A stretch of 58,844 nucleotides of DNA. It comes from Steroidobacteraceae bacterium (GTDB lineage: Bacteria; Pseudomonadota; Gammaproteobacteria; Steroidobacterales; Steroidobacteraceae). Positions 1-9,617 of the stretch are shown here, in pieces. The position numbers and the translations under genes were made by a program. The notes below the pieces were generated by a model. It was not told the DNA's origin, did no database searches, and worked only from the letters and a program-made list of their open reading frames with translations. How positions within the stretch are numbered: the first letter of the stretch is position 1; the number at the start of each line of letters is the position of its first letter. The stretch lies in the NCBI GenBank assembly GCA_027531255.1, contig JAPZRU010000032.1, forward strand, positions 1 through 58,844, given 5' to 3'.

Positions 1-32
1 CCCTGGATGATCAGCGTGATCGTGATGCTCAT
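1..32 (-). CDS. atpF: ATP synthase F0 subunit b, first codons only (partial)
   Basis: Only the first ten codons lie in the window; the gene runs off the left edge. From an ATG at 32 the minus strand reads MSITITLIIQ, which resembles the start of subunit b (E. coli begins MNLNATILGQ). Subunit b is the peripheral stalk anchored in the membrane by its N-terminus. It follows atpE at the usual place in the operon, but after a longer than usual gap of 217 bases (33-249) in which I see no gene. The identification rests on position plus a short match. Confidence 0.7.
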   Translation of the reverse strand, partial: MSITITLIIQ

Positions 33-249
33 GGTCGTGCTCGCTCGTGCCGCGCTGTGGGCGGCCCGCCGCGCCCGCGCCCCCCGCTACCGCCCCCCGT
101 CTATCGCCACCGGCGACCCGGCCGGGGGGCCGGGGACCGGCGCCCGCCTCGCGGCGGGCGGCCGGCGTGCCGCGCCCGCGAGGGACGCGGCGCCCGGTCC
201 GCGCGGCAGGCGGCTCGCGCCGCCGCCGGCGGGACCGGTGGAGTCGCGA

Positions 250-531
<282 letters not shown>

Positions 532-638
532 CTACTCCGTACTCCGAAGGTCGTGGTCGAAACGAAAACGAAACGGCAGGAAGGATCGTCGTTCTGCTGA
601 CGCGGCCGTGCGCGGCGACGCGCGCGGCCGCGACGCTC

Positions 639-1508
<870 letters not shown>

Positions 1509-1528
1509 TCATGCCTTCACGAGAACCA

Positions 1529-1936
1529 TCAACGTATCGCCGCGAGCCCGATCCAGAACCCGACCTGCGCGGCGATGAGCCCGAGCAGCAGCGGGAACGG
1601 CTGCAGGTCCGCGGGACCGAGCGCGAGCCACAGCGCGAGCCCGATCCAGAGCCACTTCAGCACTTCGCCGACGTACCAGGCCCGCGCCAGCACCCGGACC
1701 GGCGCGATGCCCGGCGCGAACAGCCGCCAGCCGAACACCACGTTGCCCGTCGCGACGATGGCGCCGCCCGCGAGCGCCGCCTTCGCCGCCGCGCCGCCGG
1801 ACACGAATGCCGCGCCGATCGCGACCACCAGGGCGGCCGACAGCTGCAGGCTCGCGTACCGGAGTACGAGGAGGCGACCGCGGGACCGGTGAGAGTCCGA
1901 GCTGCGCCCAGCACCCGACCCGGGGCCTGTACTCAT
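1529..1936 (-). CDS. atpI: ATP synthase assembly protein I
   Basis: Small hydrophobic protein first in the atp operon. AtpI proteins are thought to help assemble the c-ring or supply ions to it. The 135-residue product has about four membrane segments after a short polar N-terminus (for example LQLSAALVVAIGAAFV and LLLGLIAAQVGFWIGLA). Sequence conservation in this family is weak, so the call rests on size, topology and position immediately before atpB. Start chosen at the ATG at 1936; a GTG at 1963 would add nine residues. Confidence 0.85.
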   Translation of the reverse strand: MSTGPGSGAGRSSDSHRSRGRLLVLRYASLQLSAALVVAIGAAFVSGGAAAKAALAGGAIVATGNVVFGWRLFAPGIAPVRVLARAWYVGEVLKWLWIGLALWLALGPADLQPFPLLLGLIAAQVGFWIGLAAIR

Positions 1937-2041
1937 GGCTGACACGACGCGCAAAAAAACCACTTCGTGGCGCCGGGTGGCGCAGCCGAAGTGGCCGACG
2001 TTCTCGGGCGAGCCGGCGGACCGGCCCTGCGAGGCGCGCGC

Positions 2042-2070
2042 ATTATAGGCACCTTTTTGCAGTGCTTCAA
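2042..2070 (-). promoter_or_regulatory. Sigma-70 promoter of the atp operon
   Basis: On the minus strand TTGAAG (2070-2065) and a perfect TATAAT (2047-2042) are separated by exactly 17 bases. Transcription would start near 2035, about 100 bases before atpI. This is the only near-consensus -35/-10 pair I found in the window and it stands out as an AT-richer patch in GC-rich DNA. It fits strong constitutive expression of ATP synthase. Confidence 0.75.
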
Positions 2071-2190
2071 TGCTGCGTAGGCGCGGGTCGCGAACCGCCT
2101 AAAGGTTTGTCGCAGCTCGGATTTCCGGCGATACCGGCGTGCTTCGCCCGGCCGGGCGGTAGCACGTGCAGGGTCGGCGGGAGCGGGCGT

Positions 2191-3171
2191 TCAGCGGATG
2201 TGGGAGAGGATGCCGTCCAGTTCGTCGAGGCTCGAGTAGCTGACGACCAGCTGGCCGCGGCCGCTCGGCTGGTGGCGGAACGTGACCTTGGCGCCGAGCT
2301 TCTCGGAGAGTTCGGTCTGGAGCTGGCGGATGTTGGCGTCGGCGCGACGGGCGCCGTCGTCGCCGGCCTCGGGGTTCCCGGCGGTGAGCCGGCGCACCAG
2401 CGCCTCGGTCTCGCGCACCGACAGCCCCTTCTTCGCCACGAGCGCGCCGACCTCGGCCTGCTGGCGCCGGTTCTGCAGCCCGAGCAGCGCGCGCGCGTGC
2501 CCCATCTCGAGCTCGCGCTTCTCGACGAGCGTCTTCACTTCGTCCGCGAGCTCGAGCAGCCGCAGCAGGTTCGACACCGCGGCGCGCGAGCGGCCGACCG
2601 CCTCGGCCGCTTCCTGGTGCGTCAGCGCGAACTCGTCGACGAGACGCTCGATCGCACGGGCCTCTTCGAGCGGGTTCAGGTTCTCGCGCTGGATGTTCTC
2701 GATCAGCGCCATCGCCACCGCGGCCTCGTCGGGCACGCGGCGGATCACGGCGGGGATCTCGGCCAGGCCCGCCATCTGCGCGGCGCGCCAGCGGCGTTCG
2801 CCCGCGATGATCTCGTAGCGCTGCGACTCGACCGGCCCCGGCGTGCCCAGCGGACGCACGACGATCGGCTGCACGACGCCCTGCGCCCTGATGGAGTCGG
2901 CGAGCTCCTGCAGCGACTCCGGCCGCATGTCGACGCGCGGCTGGTACTTGCCGCGCTGCAGCAGGTCCACCGGCAGCCGTGCGAGCTCTTCGCCCGGGGG
3001 CACCGGCGCGGGCGAGGCCGCAGCGGCCTGGCCGGACGTCGGGGCGGCCGGTGGTTCGGGCGCAGCGTTCTTCGCCGCGAGCGCGGCGGCGTTCGCGGTG
3101 ACCTGGCGGGCCGTGGCCTCGCCGAGCAGCGCGCCGAGGCCTCGGCCGAGCGCGGGCTTCTTGGTGGACAT
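2191..3171 (-). CDS. parB: Chromosome partitioning protein ParB
   Basis: CTPase clamp that loads at parS and spreads around the origin for chromosome segregation. The 326-residue protein starts with the family signature LGRGLGALLG. It then has a Pro/Ala-rich linker, the ParB/Srx domain with the CTP-binding motif GERRWRAA, the IENIQRENLNPLEEA box, and a helix-turn-helix region (LTHQEAAEAVGRSRAAVSNLLRL). The C-terminal dimerisation domain ends ELDGILSHIR. It follows parA by 128 bases. I see no parS palindrome in the window. Confidence 0.97.
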   Translation of the reverse strand: MSTKKPALGRGLGALLGEATARQVTANAAALAAKNAAPEPPAAPTSGQAAAASPAPVPPGEELARLPVDLLQRGKYQPRVDMRPESLQELADSIRAQGVVQPIVVRPLGTPGPVESQRYEIIAGERRWRAAQMAGLAEIPAVIRRVPDEAAVAMALIENIQRENLNPLEEARAIERLVDEFALTHQEAAEAVGRSRAAVSNLLRLLELADEVKTLVEKRELEMGHARALLGLQNRRQQAEVGALVAKKGLSVRETEALVRRLTAGNPEAGDDGARRADANIRQLQTELSEKLGAKVTFRHQPSGRGQLVVSYSSLDELDGILSHIR

Positions 3172-3299
3172 GGGTTCACTCCCGGGCGCGGCGCGCCGGG
3201 GTCAGCGGATCCGGAGCGGGATCGTAGCGCATCCGGCCGGGGCGGCGGCGGGCGCTCCCGCCGGCGGGAGCCTGCGCAGCGGCCGGTCTGCCGCGCCGC

Positions 3300-4130
3300 T
3301 CAGGCCGCGGGCGAGGCCTTCGGATCCGTCTCGCCGTCGACGTCGGCCGGCTCCGCGCCACCGTGTTCGGCGCGGCGGATCATCTCGCCGGCGAGCGCGA
3401 GATACGCGAGCGCGCCGCGCGACTCCTTGTCGTGGTACAGCACCGGCTTGCCGAAGGAAGGCGCCTCGGCCAGCCGCACGTTGCGCGGGACGATCGTGCG
3501 GAACACCTTGTCGCCGAAGTGCTCGATCAGCTGCGCGCTGACCTCGTTCGCGAGGTTGTTCCGCGGGTCGTGCATCGTGCGGAGGATGCCCTCGAGCGCG
3601 AGCGCGGGATTGATGCTGGCGCGCACCTGCTCGATGGTCGCGAGCAGCGCGGACAGGCCCTCGAGCGCGTAGTACTCGCACTGCATCGGGATCAGCACGC
3701 TGTCGGCGGCGACGAGCGCGTTGACCGTCAGCATGTTCAGCGCCGGCGGGCAGTCGATCAGGATCACGTCGTACTGCTCGAGCAGCGGCTGCAGCGCACT
3801 CTTGAGCTTCAGCTCGCGGCCCGCGAGCAGCGTCAGCAGCCGCACCTCGGCAGCCGTCAGGTCCTGGTTCGACGGCACCAGGTCGAAGCGCGCGAACTCG
3901 ATGTGCATGATCGCGTCGGCGGCCGGGCACTCGCCGAGCAGCACGTCGTACGACGAGCGTTCCAGCACCGACTTGTCGATGCCGCAGCCCATCGTGGCGT
4001 TGCCCTGCGGATCGAGGTCGACCAGCAGCACGCGCCGCCTGGTCGCGGCGAGCGACGCGGCCAGGTTGACGGCAGTGGTGGTCTTGCCGACGCCGCCCTT
4101 CTGGTTGGCGACGGCGATGATGCGGTTCAT
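3300..4130 (-). CDS. parA: Chromosome partitioning ATPase ParA
   Basis: Deviant Walker-type ATPase that moves ParB-parS complexes on the nucleoid. The deviant Walker A (NQKGGVGKTTTAVN) is at residues 9-22, the switch region VDLDPQGN follows, and the Walker B-like IDCPPALN is near residue 125. Length (276) is normal, with a short acidic tail. Upstream on the minus strand is TGCTATTCT (4147-4139), an extended -10 that would start transcription within a few bases of the ATG. In many proteobacteria rsmG directly precedes parA; here 4.8 kb of other genes lie between them. Confidence 0.97.
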   Translation of the reverse strand: MNRIIAVANQKGGVGKTTTAVNLAASLAATRRRVLLVDLDPQGNATMGCGIDKSVLERSSYDVLLGECPAADAIMHIEFARFDLVPSNQDLTAAEVRLLTLLAGRELKLKSALQPLLEQYDVILIDCPPALNMLTVNALVAADSVLIPMQCEYYALEGLSALLATIEQVRASINPALALEGILRTMHDPRNNLANEVSAQLIEHFGDKVFRTIVPRNVRLAEAPSFGKPVLYHDKESRGALAYLALAGEMIRRAEHGGAEPADVDGETDPKASPAA

Positions 4131-4138
4131 GGCCGGCC

Positions 4139-4147
4139 AGAATAGCA
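4139..4147 (-). promoter_or_regulatory. Candidate extended -10 element of parA
   Basis: Minus-strand TGCTATTCT matches the extended -10 pattern (TGn plus a -10-like hexamer). I see no convincing -35. The predicted start of transcription falls about two bases before the parA ATG, so the message would have almost no leader. This is a pattern match only. Confidence 0.35.
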
Positions 4148-4275
4148 GGGGGCGCGCGTCGAAGCCGCGATTGCGGGCACCGCGACGGCCGTGCTACTCG
4201 TTGCGCCTCGCAGGGAGGATCGGCTCCGGCGCGGCGTGCCTCGGCGCACGGCGCGGGGGCCGGCGCGGAGCGGCG

Positions 4276-5480
4276 ATGCGCGGCAGCGGCAACGGACGGG
4301 GACCGGCGGACGAGGTACGGCAGCAGGCGGGGTGCAGCGCAGGGCGAGGGCCGGCGCAGGCTCCGGGCACGCGGCGGGACGCGGCGTCGAGCCCGGGCGC
4401 CCGGCTCGGGCGTACCCGGCTCGCGAGCGCCTGGTTCGCGAGCGCCTGGCTCGCGAGCGCCTGGCTCGCGGTCGCCAGCTTCGCCGATACGGCGCTCGCG
4501 GCCGACGCGCCCGCGGCCGTCGCCCCGGCGACCGCGGCCGCGAACGCCGCTCCCGCCGGGACCACTCGCACCCCGGGCCTGGCCGCGTTCGGTCGGCTGC
4601 CGGCGCTCGACAACGTGGCGCTGTCGCCGGACGGCCGCCGCCTCGCCTACGTGACGGCGATCGGGGACGAGCGCTACCTGGTGGTCGCGACGATCGGCGA
4701 GAAGCCGCTCTCCGGCGCGGTGCGCCTGGGCGAGACCAAGCTGCGCGAGGTCGAGTGGATCGACTCGCGCCACCTGCTGCTGACGACCTCGACCACCGCC
4801 TCGGTGTGGGGGCTCGTCGGGCCGCGCCGCGAGTGGTTCATGGCGCAGGTCTACGACGTCGAGAGCCGCAAGATCCGCCCGCTGCAGCCGCGCGGCACCA
4901 GCAACGAGACGACGATGAACGTGATCGTCGGCCCCGCCGACGTCCGCACCGTCGAGGGCCGGGCGATGGTGTTCGTGCGCGGCATCGTCGTCACCGATCG
5001 CACGGCGCGCGCCGCACCTGCATCGTCGGCGCGAGCTACGGCGGCTACGCCGCGGTCGCGGGCGTCGCGCTCGAGCCCGAAGTCTATCGCTGCGCGGCCG
5101 CGGTCGCGGGCGTCTCGGACCTCGGCCGCTTCCTGACCTGGACCGACTACAGCATGGGCCGCGGCGACAGCCTCGCGCAGCGCTGGTGGCGGCGCTTCAT
5201 GGGCGTCGAGGGTCCGCGCGATCCCGTGCTGCAGCAGGTCTCGCCGGTGTTCCACGCGCGCGCGGTGCGCGCGCCGGTGCTGCTGATCCACGGCCGCGAC
5301 GACACCGTCGTGCCGTTCGAGCAGAGCGACCGGATGGCCGACGCGCTGCGCGCCGCCGGTCGGCCGGTCGAGCTCGTCACGCTGAAGCGCGAGGACCACT
5401 GGCTGTCGCGGGCCGACACGCGGCTGCAGATGCTCACGGAGTCGGTGCGCTTCCTGCGGCAGCACAATCCGCCGGACTGA
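4276..5480 (+). pseudogene. S9-family serine peptidase, internally deleted and frameshifted
   Basis: Broken paralogue of the next gene. From ATG 4276 (GGAG upstream) one frame encodes a signal peptide and the start of a beta-propeller-like domain (LSPDGRRLAYVTAIGDERYL, WMAQVYDV-like segment) up to about 5008. The C-terminal alpha/beta-hydrolase domain then appears in another frame from about 5013, with the nucleophile motif VGASYGGY (Ser codon 5034-5036), the acid-loop motif HGRDDTVVPFEQS and a catalytic-type His in KREDHW. Compared with the 662-residue neighbour, about 310 residues (roughly 0.9 kb) are missing at the join, which lies in a perfect 12-bp palindrome (5003-5014). The remaining catalytic residues are intact, so the damage looks recent, or is an assembly deletion. 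Confidence 0.8.
4423..4467 (+). repeat. Three 15-bp tandem repeats in a signal peptide
   Basis: Three in-frame copies of GCGAGCGCCTGG(C/T)TC, encoding Ala-Ser-Ala-Trp-(Phe/Leu) each time, followed by a partial fourth. They form the hydrophobic core of the signal peptide of the broken S9 peptidase. The intact neighbour lacks them. Confidence 0.85.
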
Positions 5481-5501
5481 AGGGACGCGAGGAGATAGGC
5501 G

Positions 5502-7490
5502 ATGGGCAACGGTGCGAAGGCCGCGCGACGGCCGGCGATGCGCGGGGTCGCGATGCGCGCGACGGCGGTGGCATGGGCGTGGGTCGCCCTCGCGGTCCTC
5601 GGTGCGATCGCGCCGGGCGCGTCCGGCGCCTCGGCGCCGGATGCCGACGCGGCCCTCGACGCCTTCGGCAGCCGCCCCGCGATCGAGCAGCTGACGCTGT
5701 CGCCGTCCGGGACGCTGCTGGCGTTCGTCTCGGACGGCGGCGGCCGGCCGAACCTCGGCGTGATGCGCGTCGCCGACCGCCAGGTGCTCGACCGCCTGGA
5801 ACTCGGCGAGCGCCGCGTCGTCGGGCTCGACTGGGCGGACGACGACCGGCTGCTGGTCACGAGCGCGGAACGCACGCGCGCCGCGGGGCTCGCTGCGCGC
5901 ACGCGCGAGTGGTGGATGCTGCAGATCTACGACGTGCGCGATCGCAAGCTGCGCGGCTTCCGCGCGGACGGCGTCGCGCCCGCCGCCGGCGGCACCGCGT
6001 TCCGCACCGGCGTCGTGCTGGGCCGTCCGGTGGTGCGGCGCACGGCCGACGGCCCGCGGGTGCTGGTGTCGTCGCTGCCGACCGGCCTGTACCGCGTGTC
6101 GCTGGAATCCGGCGTCGGGCGTCCGATCGAGGACTCGACCGACGGCGCGCACTTCGCGATCGACGCCGCCGGCGAGGTCGCCGCGGTGGGCAGTCTCGAC
6201 CCAGTGGCCCGGTCGTGGCGCGTGCTCGTGCGCCGCGCGGGGGCGGCGGACGCCGTGCAGCGCGGCGACTCCGCGGTCAACCTCCTGCGGCTCGGCGGCT
6301 TCGACGCCGCGGGCACCAGCCTGCTGCTCGGCACGGAAGGCGACGACGTCGAGGTATGGCGACCGCTGTCGCTCGCCGACGGGTCGCTCGGTGCGCCGCT
6401 CGCGCTGCCGGACGAGCCGGTGCGCTTCGTCTCGGACCGCCTCACCGGCCGGCTGCAGGCCCGGTGGTTCCCGAACTCGCTGCGCTGGGAGTTCGTCGAC
6501 GCGGAGCGGCAGCAGCGCTGGGACGCGCTGCGGCAGGCCTTCGGCGGCGCACCGATCGAACTGGTCTCGGGCGCGGACGACTTCGGCAGCGCCGTCGTCC
6601 GCGTCGACGATCCGGCGCGCGGCCCGTCGTTCTACCTCGCCGACTTCCGCGCCGACCGCGTGGCCCGCATCGGCGCGATGTACGACGGCCTGCCCCCGCT
6701 CGCGCCGGCGCGCGCGGTGCGCTACGCCGCGGCGGACGGCCTCGAGATCCCGGCGGTGCTCACGGTGCCGCGCGGTCGCGCGCCCGAACGCCTGCCGCTG
6801 GTCGTGCTGGTCGACGACGGCGTCGCGGTCGCAGAGCGCCACGACCCGTGGTCGCAGGCCTTCGCCGCGCAGGGCTACGCGGTGCTGCGGCCGAACCCGC
6901 GCGGCAGGAACGTCTCCGCGCGCCACCGGCAGGCCGCGTACGGCGAACTCGGCGGACGCGCGCAGTCCGACCTCGCGGACGGCGTGCGCTGGCTCGTGAG
7001 CGAAGGCGTCGCGGATCCCGCGCGCGTCTGCATCGTCGGTCGCGGCCAAGGCGGCTACGCCGCCGCGGCGGGCGTGACGCTCGCGTCGGGGCTCTACCGC
7101 TGCGCGGTCGCGGTCGGCGGCGTGTTCGACGTGCCCGCGCACCTCGACCACTTGGCCGCGAGCCTCGGCGTGGGCGGCGGCTACGCAGTGCGGCGCGAGG
7201 AACGGCTGTGGGGCGTGAGCGGCCGCAACGACGCGCGCGCCGGGGCGCTGAGCCCGGCGCGGCACGCCGAGCGCGCGTCCGCGCCGCTGCTGCTCGTGCA
7301 CGGCGCCGAGGACTCGTGGTCGCCGCCGGAGCAGAGCCGCGAATTCGCGCGCGCGCTGCAGCGCGCGGGCAGGCCGGTGGACCTCGCGATCCTCGAGGAC
7401 GAAGGTGGCGTGCCGCACCGCACGGCGTCGCTGCGCCGGCTGTACGGCGACACGGTGCGGTTCGTGCGGCGGCACAACCCGCCGGACTGA
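5502..7490 (+). CDS. S9-family peptidase-like protein lacking catalytic Ser and His
   Basis: Secreted or periplasmic protein of the prolyl oligopeptidase/acylaminoacyl-peptidase family: signal peptide (about residues 1-45), propeller-like domain to about 400, then a C-terminal alpha/beta-hydrolase domain. The nucleophile elbow reads VGRGQGGY, with Gly515 where family members have Ser. The C-terminal 35 residues align without gaps to the broken upstream copy, and there the catalytic-type His is also Gly (DEGGVPH against REDHWLS). The acid residue remains in HGAEDSWSP. It is therefore probably a pseudoenzyme. The start ATG has a strong GAGGAG ribosome site, 21 bases after the upstream copy ends. 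Both proteins finish HNPPD, showing tandem duplication. Confidence 0.85.
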   Translation: MGNGAKAARRPAMRGVAMRATAVAWAWVALAVLGAIAPGASGASAPDADAALDAFGSRPAIEQLTLSPSGTLLAFVSDGGGRPNLGVMRVADRQVLDRLELGERRVVGLDWADDDRLLVTSAERTRAAGLAARTREWWMLQIYDVRDRKLRGFRADGVAPAAGGTAFRTGVVLGRPVVRRTADGPRVLVSSLPTGLYRVSLESGVGRPIEDSTDGAHFAIDAAGEVAAVGSLDPVARSWRVLVRRAGAADAVQRGDSAVNLLRLGGFDAAGTSLLLGTEGDDVEVWRPLSLADGSLGAPLALPDEPVRFVSDRLTGRLQARWFPNSLRWEFVDAERQQRWDALRQAFGGAPIELVSGADDFGSAVVRVDDPARGPSFYLADFRADRVARIGAMYDGLPPLAPARAVRYAAADGLEIPAVLTVPRGRAPERLPLVVLVDDGVAVAERHDPWSQAFAAQGYAVLRPNPRGRNVSARHRQAAYGELGGRAQSDLADGVRWLVSEGVADPARVCIVGRGQGGYAAAAGVTLASGLYRCAVAVGGVFDVPAHLDHLAASLGVGGGYAVRREERLWGVSGRNDARAGALSPARHAERASAPLLLVHGAEDSWSPPEQSREFARALQRAGRPVDLAILEDEGGVPHRTASLRRLYGDTVRFVRRHNPPD

Positions 7491-7497
7491 ACGCCCC

Positions 7498-8574
7498 TCA
7501 GCCGACGCCGACGTAGCGCCGCAGTCCCGTCGCCGGATCCTCCGTCATCGCGGCCTCGCCGCGCGCGACGAGATGGCGCACGTGCGCCAGCGTCTCGCCG
7601 GTCGCGAGCACCGTGTTCAGCGGGTCGAGTTCGCGCACGAACAGGCGCTGCGCGAGCTCGACCGCGGTGCGCGGCACGTCCAGCTGCTCGCGCAGGCGGG
7701 CCAGCGTGAGCTCGTGGTGGCGGCGCAGCTGCCCCAGCCGCGCGTGCAGGCCGCGGAACGGGTTGCCGTGCGACGGCAGCACGAGCGTGTCCGGCGGCAG
7801 CTCCGCGAGGCGGTCGAACGAGGCCAGGTACGACGCGACCGGGTCCTCGTCCGCGCGCTCCGGGTAGATGCCGACGTTGCTGGTGATGCGGGGCAGCACC
7901 TGGTCGCCGGCGATCAGGAGGCGCGCGGCCTCGTTCGCGAACACCAGCTGTTCGTCGGTGTGGCCGCGCAGCGCGATCGCGCGCCAGCGGTGCGCGCCGG
8001 TCTCGAGCACTTCGCCGTCGGCGAAGTGGCGTGCGACGCGCGGGATGCCGGACATCGCACCTCGGTAGCTGTCGAGCACGACGTAGGGCCGCAGCTGCTC
8101 GGTGACCGCGAGCCCCTCGGCCGCGTAGGCCGCGATCCGCGCGTCGCGCACGCGCGGGTCGAGCCACGTGCTCGCGAGCCGCTGCATCACCGCATCCTCG
8201 CCCGCGCTCATCCAGACTTCCGCGCCCGGGTGCCGCTCGAGCAGGAAGGCCGCGAGCCCCGCGTGATCCGGGTGGTGGTGCGTGCAGACGATCCGGTGCA
8301 GCGGCCGACCGTCGAGCTGGTCGCGCAGCCCGCCCGTCCACGCGGCGCGCGCCCCCTCGACGTTCATGCCGGTGTCGACCAGCGTCCAGCCGGCGGCGTC
8401 CTGCAGCAGCCAGACGTTGATGTGGCGCAGCGCGCCCGGCACCGGCAGCCGCGCCCAGTGCACGCCGGGCACGAGCTCGACGGCGCCGCCGAGCTCGGGC
8501 GCGAAGTCGAGGGGGAACTCGAGCGTCGCCAGGGCGGCGCCGGGCGCGGCGGAAACGGGATCGGCAGGCCGCAT
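7498..8574 (-). CDS. MBL-fold metallo-hydrolase
   Basis: Metallo-beta-lactamase-fold hydrolase of 358 residues, probably cytosolic. The metal motif THHHPDHAG is present, preceded by WTLVDTGMN, with LRGHTDEQ, LIAGDQVLP and LPSHGNPF supplying later ligands. The C-terminal 80 residues (ARLREQLDVPRTAVELAQRLF) look like the winged-helix tail of the LACTB2/glyoxalase II-like branch. The substrate is unknown; thioester or phosphodiester hydrolysis are both possible. Start chosen at ATG 8574. It converges on the S9 peptidase gene with only seven bases between them. Confidence 0.85.
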   Translation of the reverse strand: MRPADPVSAAPGAALATLEFPLDFAPELGGAVELVPGVHWARLPVPGALRHINVWLLQDAAGWTLVDTGMNVEGARAAWTGGLRDQLDGRPLHRIVCTHHHPDHAGLAAFLLERHPGAEVWMSAGEDAVMQRLASTWLDPRVRDARIAAYAAEGLAVTEQLRPYVVLDSYRGAMSGIPRVARHFADGEVLETGAHRWRAIALRGHTDEQLVFANEAARLLIAGDQVLPRITSNVGIYPERADEDPVASYLASFDRLAELPPDTLVLPSHGNPFRGLHARLGQLRRHHELTLARLREQLDVPRTAVELAQRLFVRELDPLNTVLATGETLAHVRHLVARGEAAMTEDPATGLRRYVGVG

Positions 8575-8907
8575 CGGCGGAATCACCCCGGACTGGCTGC
8601 GCGGCGATCGCGCGTCGCGGCATTGTCGGCGGCGCACGGATGCCTGTCGAGCGGCACGCGCCGGTTATCGCGGCCCGACCATCGCGCGCGAAGCACCAGT
8701 TCTTGGACGCGCCGGTACCGGCTGGCGGAGAGTCGCGACGGGCGCCGCCATCCTGACCGCGGCGGCGACCTTCGAGCTCGTCGACATCTGTCGCGGCGCG
8801 CCGGCATCCGGTGTCGAAGTGGGCGGGCAGCACCGGCGCCGAGCACGGCTGGCCGCGCGACGGCCGCGCCGGGGAGCGCGGCGCTCGGCCCGGGGGCGGC
8901 GCGCCCC
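8575..8907 (-). other. Non-coding gap between rsmG and the MBL hydrolase gene
   Basis: A 333-base GC-rich stretch with no recognisable coding sequence, RNA gene or repeat on either strand. It presumably holds the promoter of the MBL gene, but I see no convincing -35/-10 pair. Confidence 0.5.
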
Positions 8908-9543
8908 TCAGGTCCCGGCGTCGCGCTCCAGGATCACCAGGTGACGCTGGTCGTCGAGTCCGGGCACGCGCAGCTGCTCGACGCCGGCGACGCGCCACCC
9001 GCGCGGCAGGTCGCGCAGCTCCTCGGCGGGGTCACGGCCCTTCATCGCGAGCAGCCGGCCGTTGCGTGCGCACAGGTGACCCGCCTGCTCGACGAAGGTG
9101 GGCACCGCGGCGAGCGCGCGCGAGACCACGCTGGTCGCGCGCTGCGCGGGCCGGTGGTTCTCGGCGCGCACGGGCAGCGCCTGGACGTTGTCGAGCCCGA
9201 GCGTGCGCGCGGCGTGCTCGACGAAGCGCACCTTCTTCGCGATCGAGTCGATCAGCGTGAAGCGCAGCGTGGGATTCGCGATCGCGAGCGGCAGCCCCGG
9301 GAAGCCCGCGCCGGTGCCGACGTCCGCGACGAACGGCCCCGCGATCCACGGCTGCACCGTGAGGCTGTCGAGCACGTGCTTGCGCACCATGTCGAGCGGC
9401 TCGCGGATCGCCGTGAGGTTGAACTTCGCGTTCCACTCGGCGACGAGGTCGAGGAGCGCCAGCAGGCGGTCCACCTGGGCGGCATCGAGGGACAGGCGGA
9501 GTTCGGCCAGGCCGGCGGTCAGGACGGTTCGAGGTGCGGTCAT
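8908..9543 (-). CDS. rsmG: 16S rRNA m7G527 methyltransferase RsmG
   Basis: Methylates N7 of G527 in 16S rRNA using S-adenosylmethionine. The 211-residue protein has the family N-terminus with WNAKFNLTAIREPLDMVRKH, then HVLDSL, the SAM-binding loop VADVGTGAGFPGLPLAI, and VVSRALA and LAMKGRDP further on. Start at ATG 9543. It normally sits between mnmG and parA; here it is isolated from both. A divergent EAL-domain gene begins 74 bases away. Confidence 0.97.
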   Translation of the reverse strand: MTAPRTVLTAGLAELRLSLDAAQVDRLLALLDLVAEWNAKFNLTAIREPLDMVRKHVLDSLTVQPWIAGPFVADVGTGAGFPGLPLAIANPTLRFTLIDSIAKKVRFVEHAARTLGLDNVQALPVRAENHRPAQRATSVVSRALAAVPTFVEQAGHLCARNGRLLAMKGRDPAEELRDLPRGWRVAGVEQLRVPGLDDQRHLVILERDAGT

Positions 9544-9617
9544 CGCCTGGAGTCTACTCAAGAAGCGTCGCCGGGCGCCGATCCAGCGCTGGCGCCGCAG
9601 CCCACTCTGTGCTCAAG

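Noticed and set aside
4276-5480. Programmed frameshift in the first S9 peptidase
   Set aside because: A whole internal segment is missing and no slippery sequence is present at the frame change, so deletion explains it better.
7181-8998. Long minus-strand frame overlapping the MBL hydrolase and S9 gene
   Set aside because: Its product is Arg/Ala/Pro-rich low-complexity sequence, the typical shadow of a real gene in GC-rich DNA.
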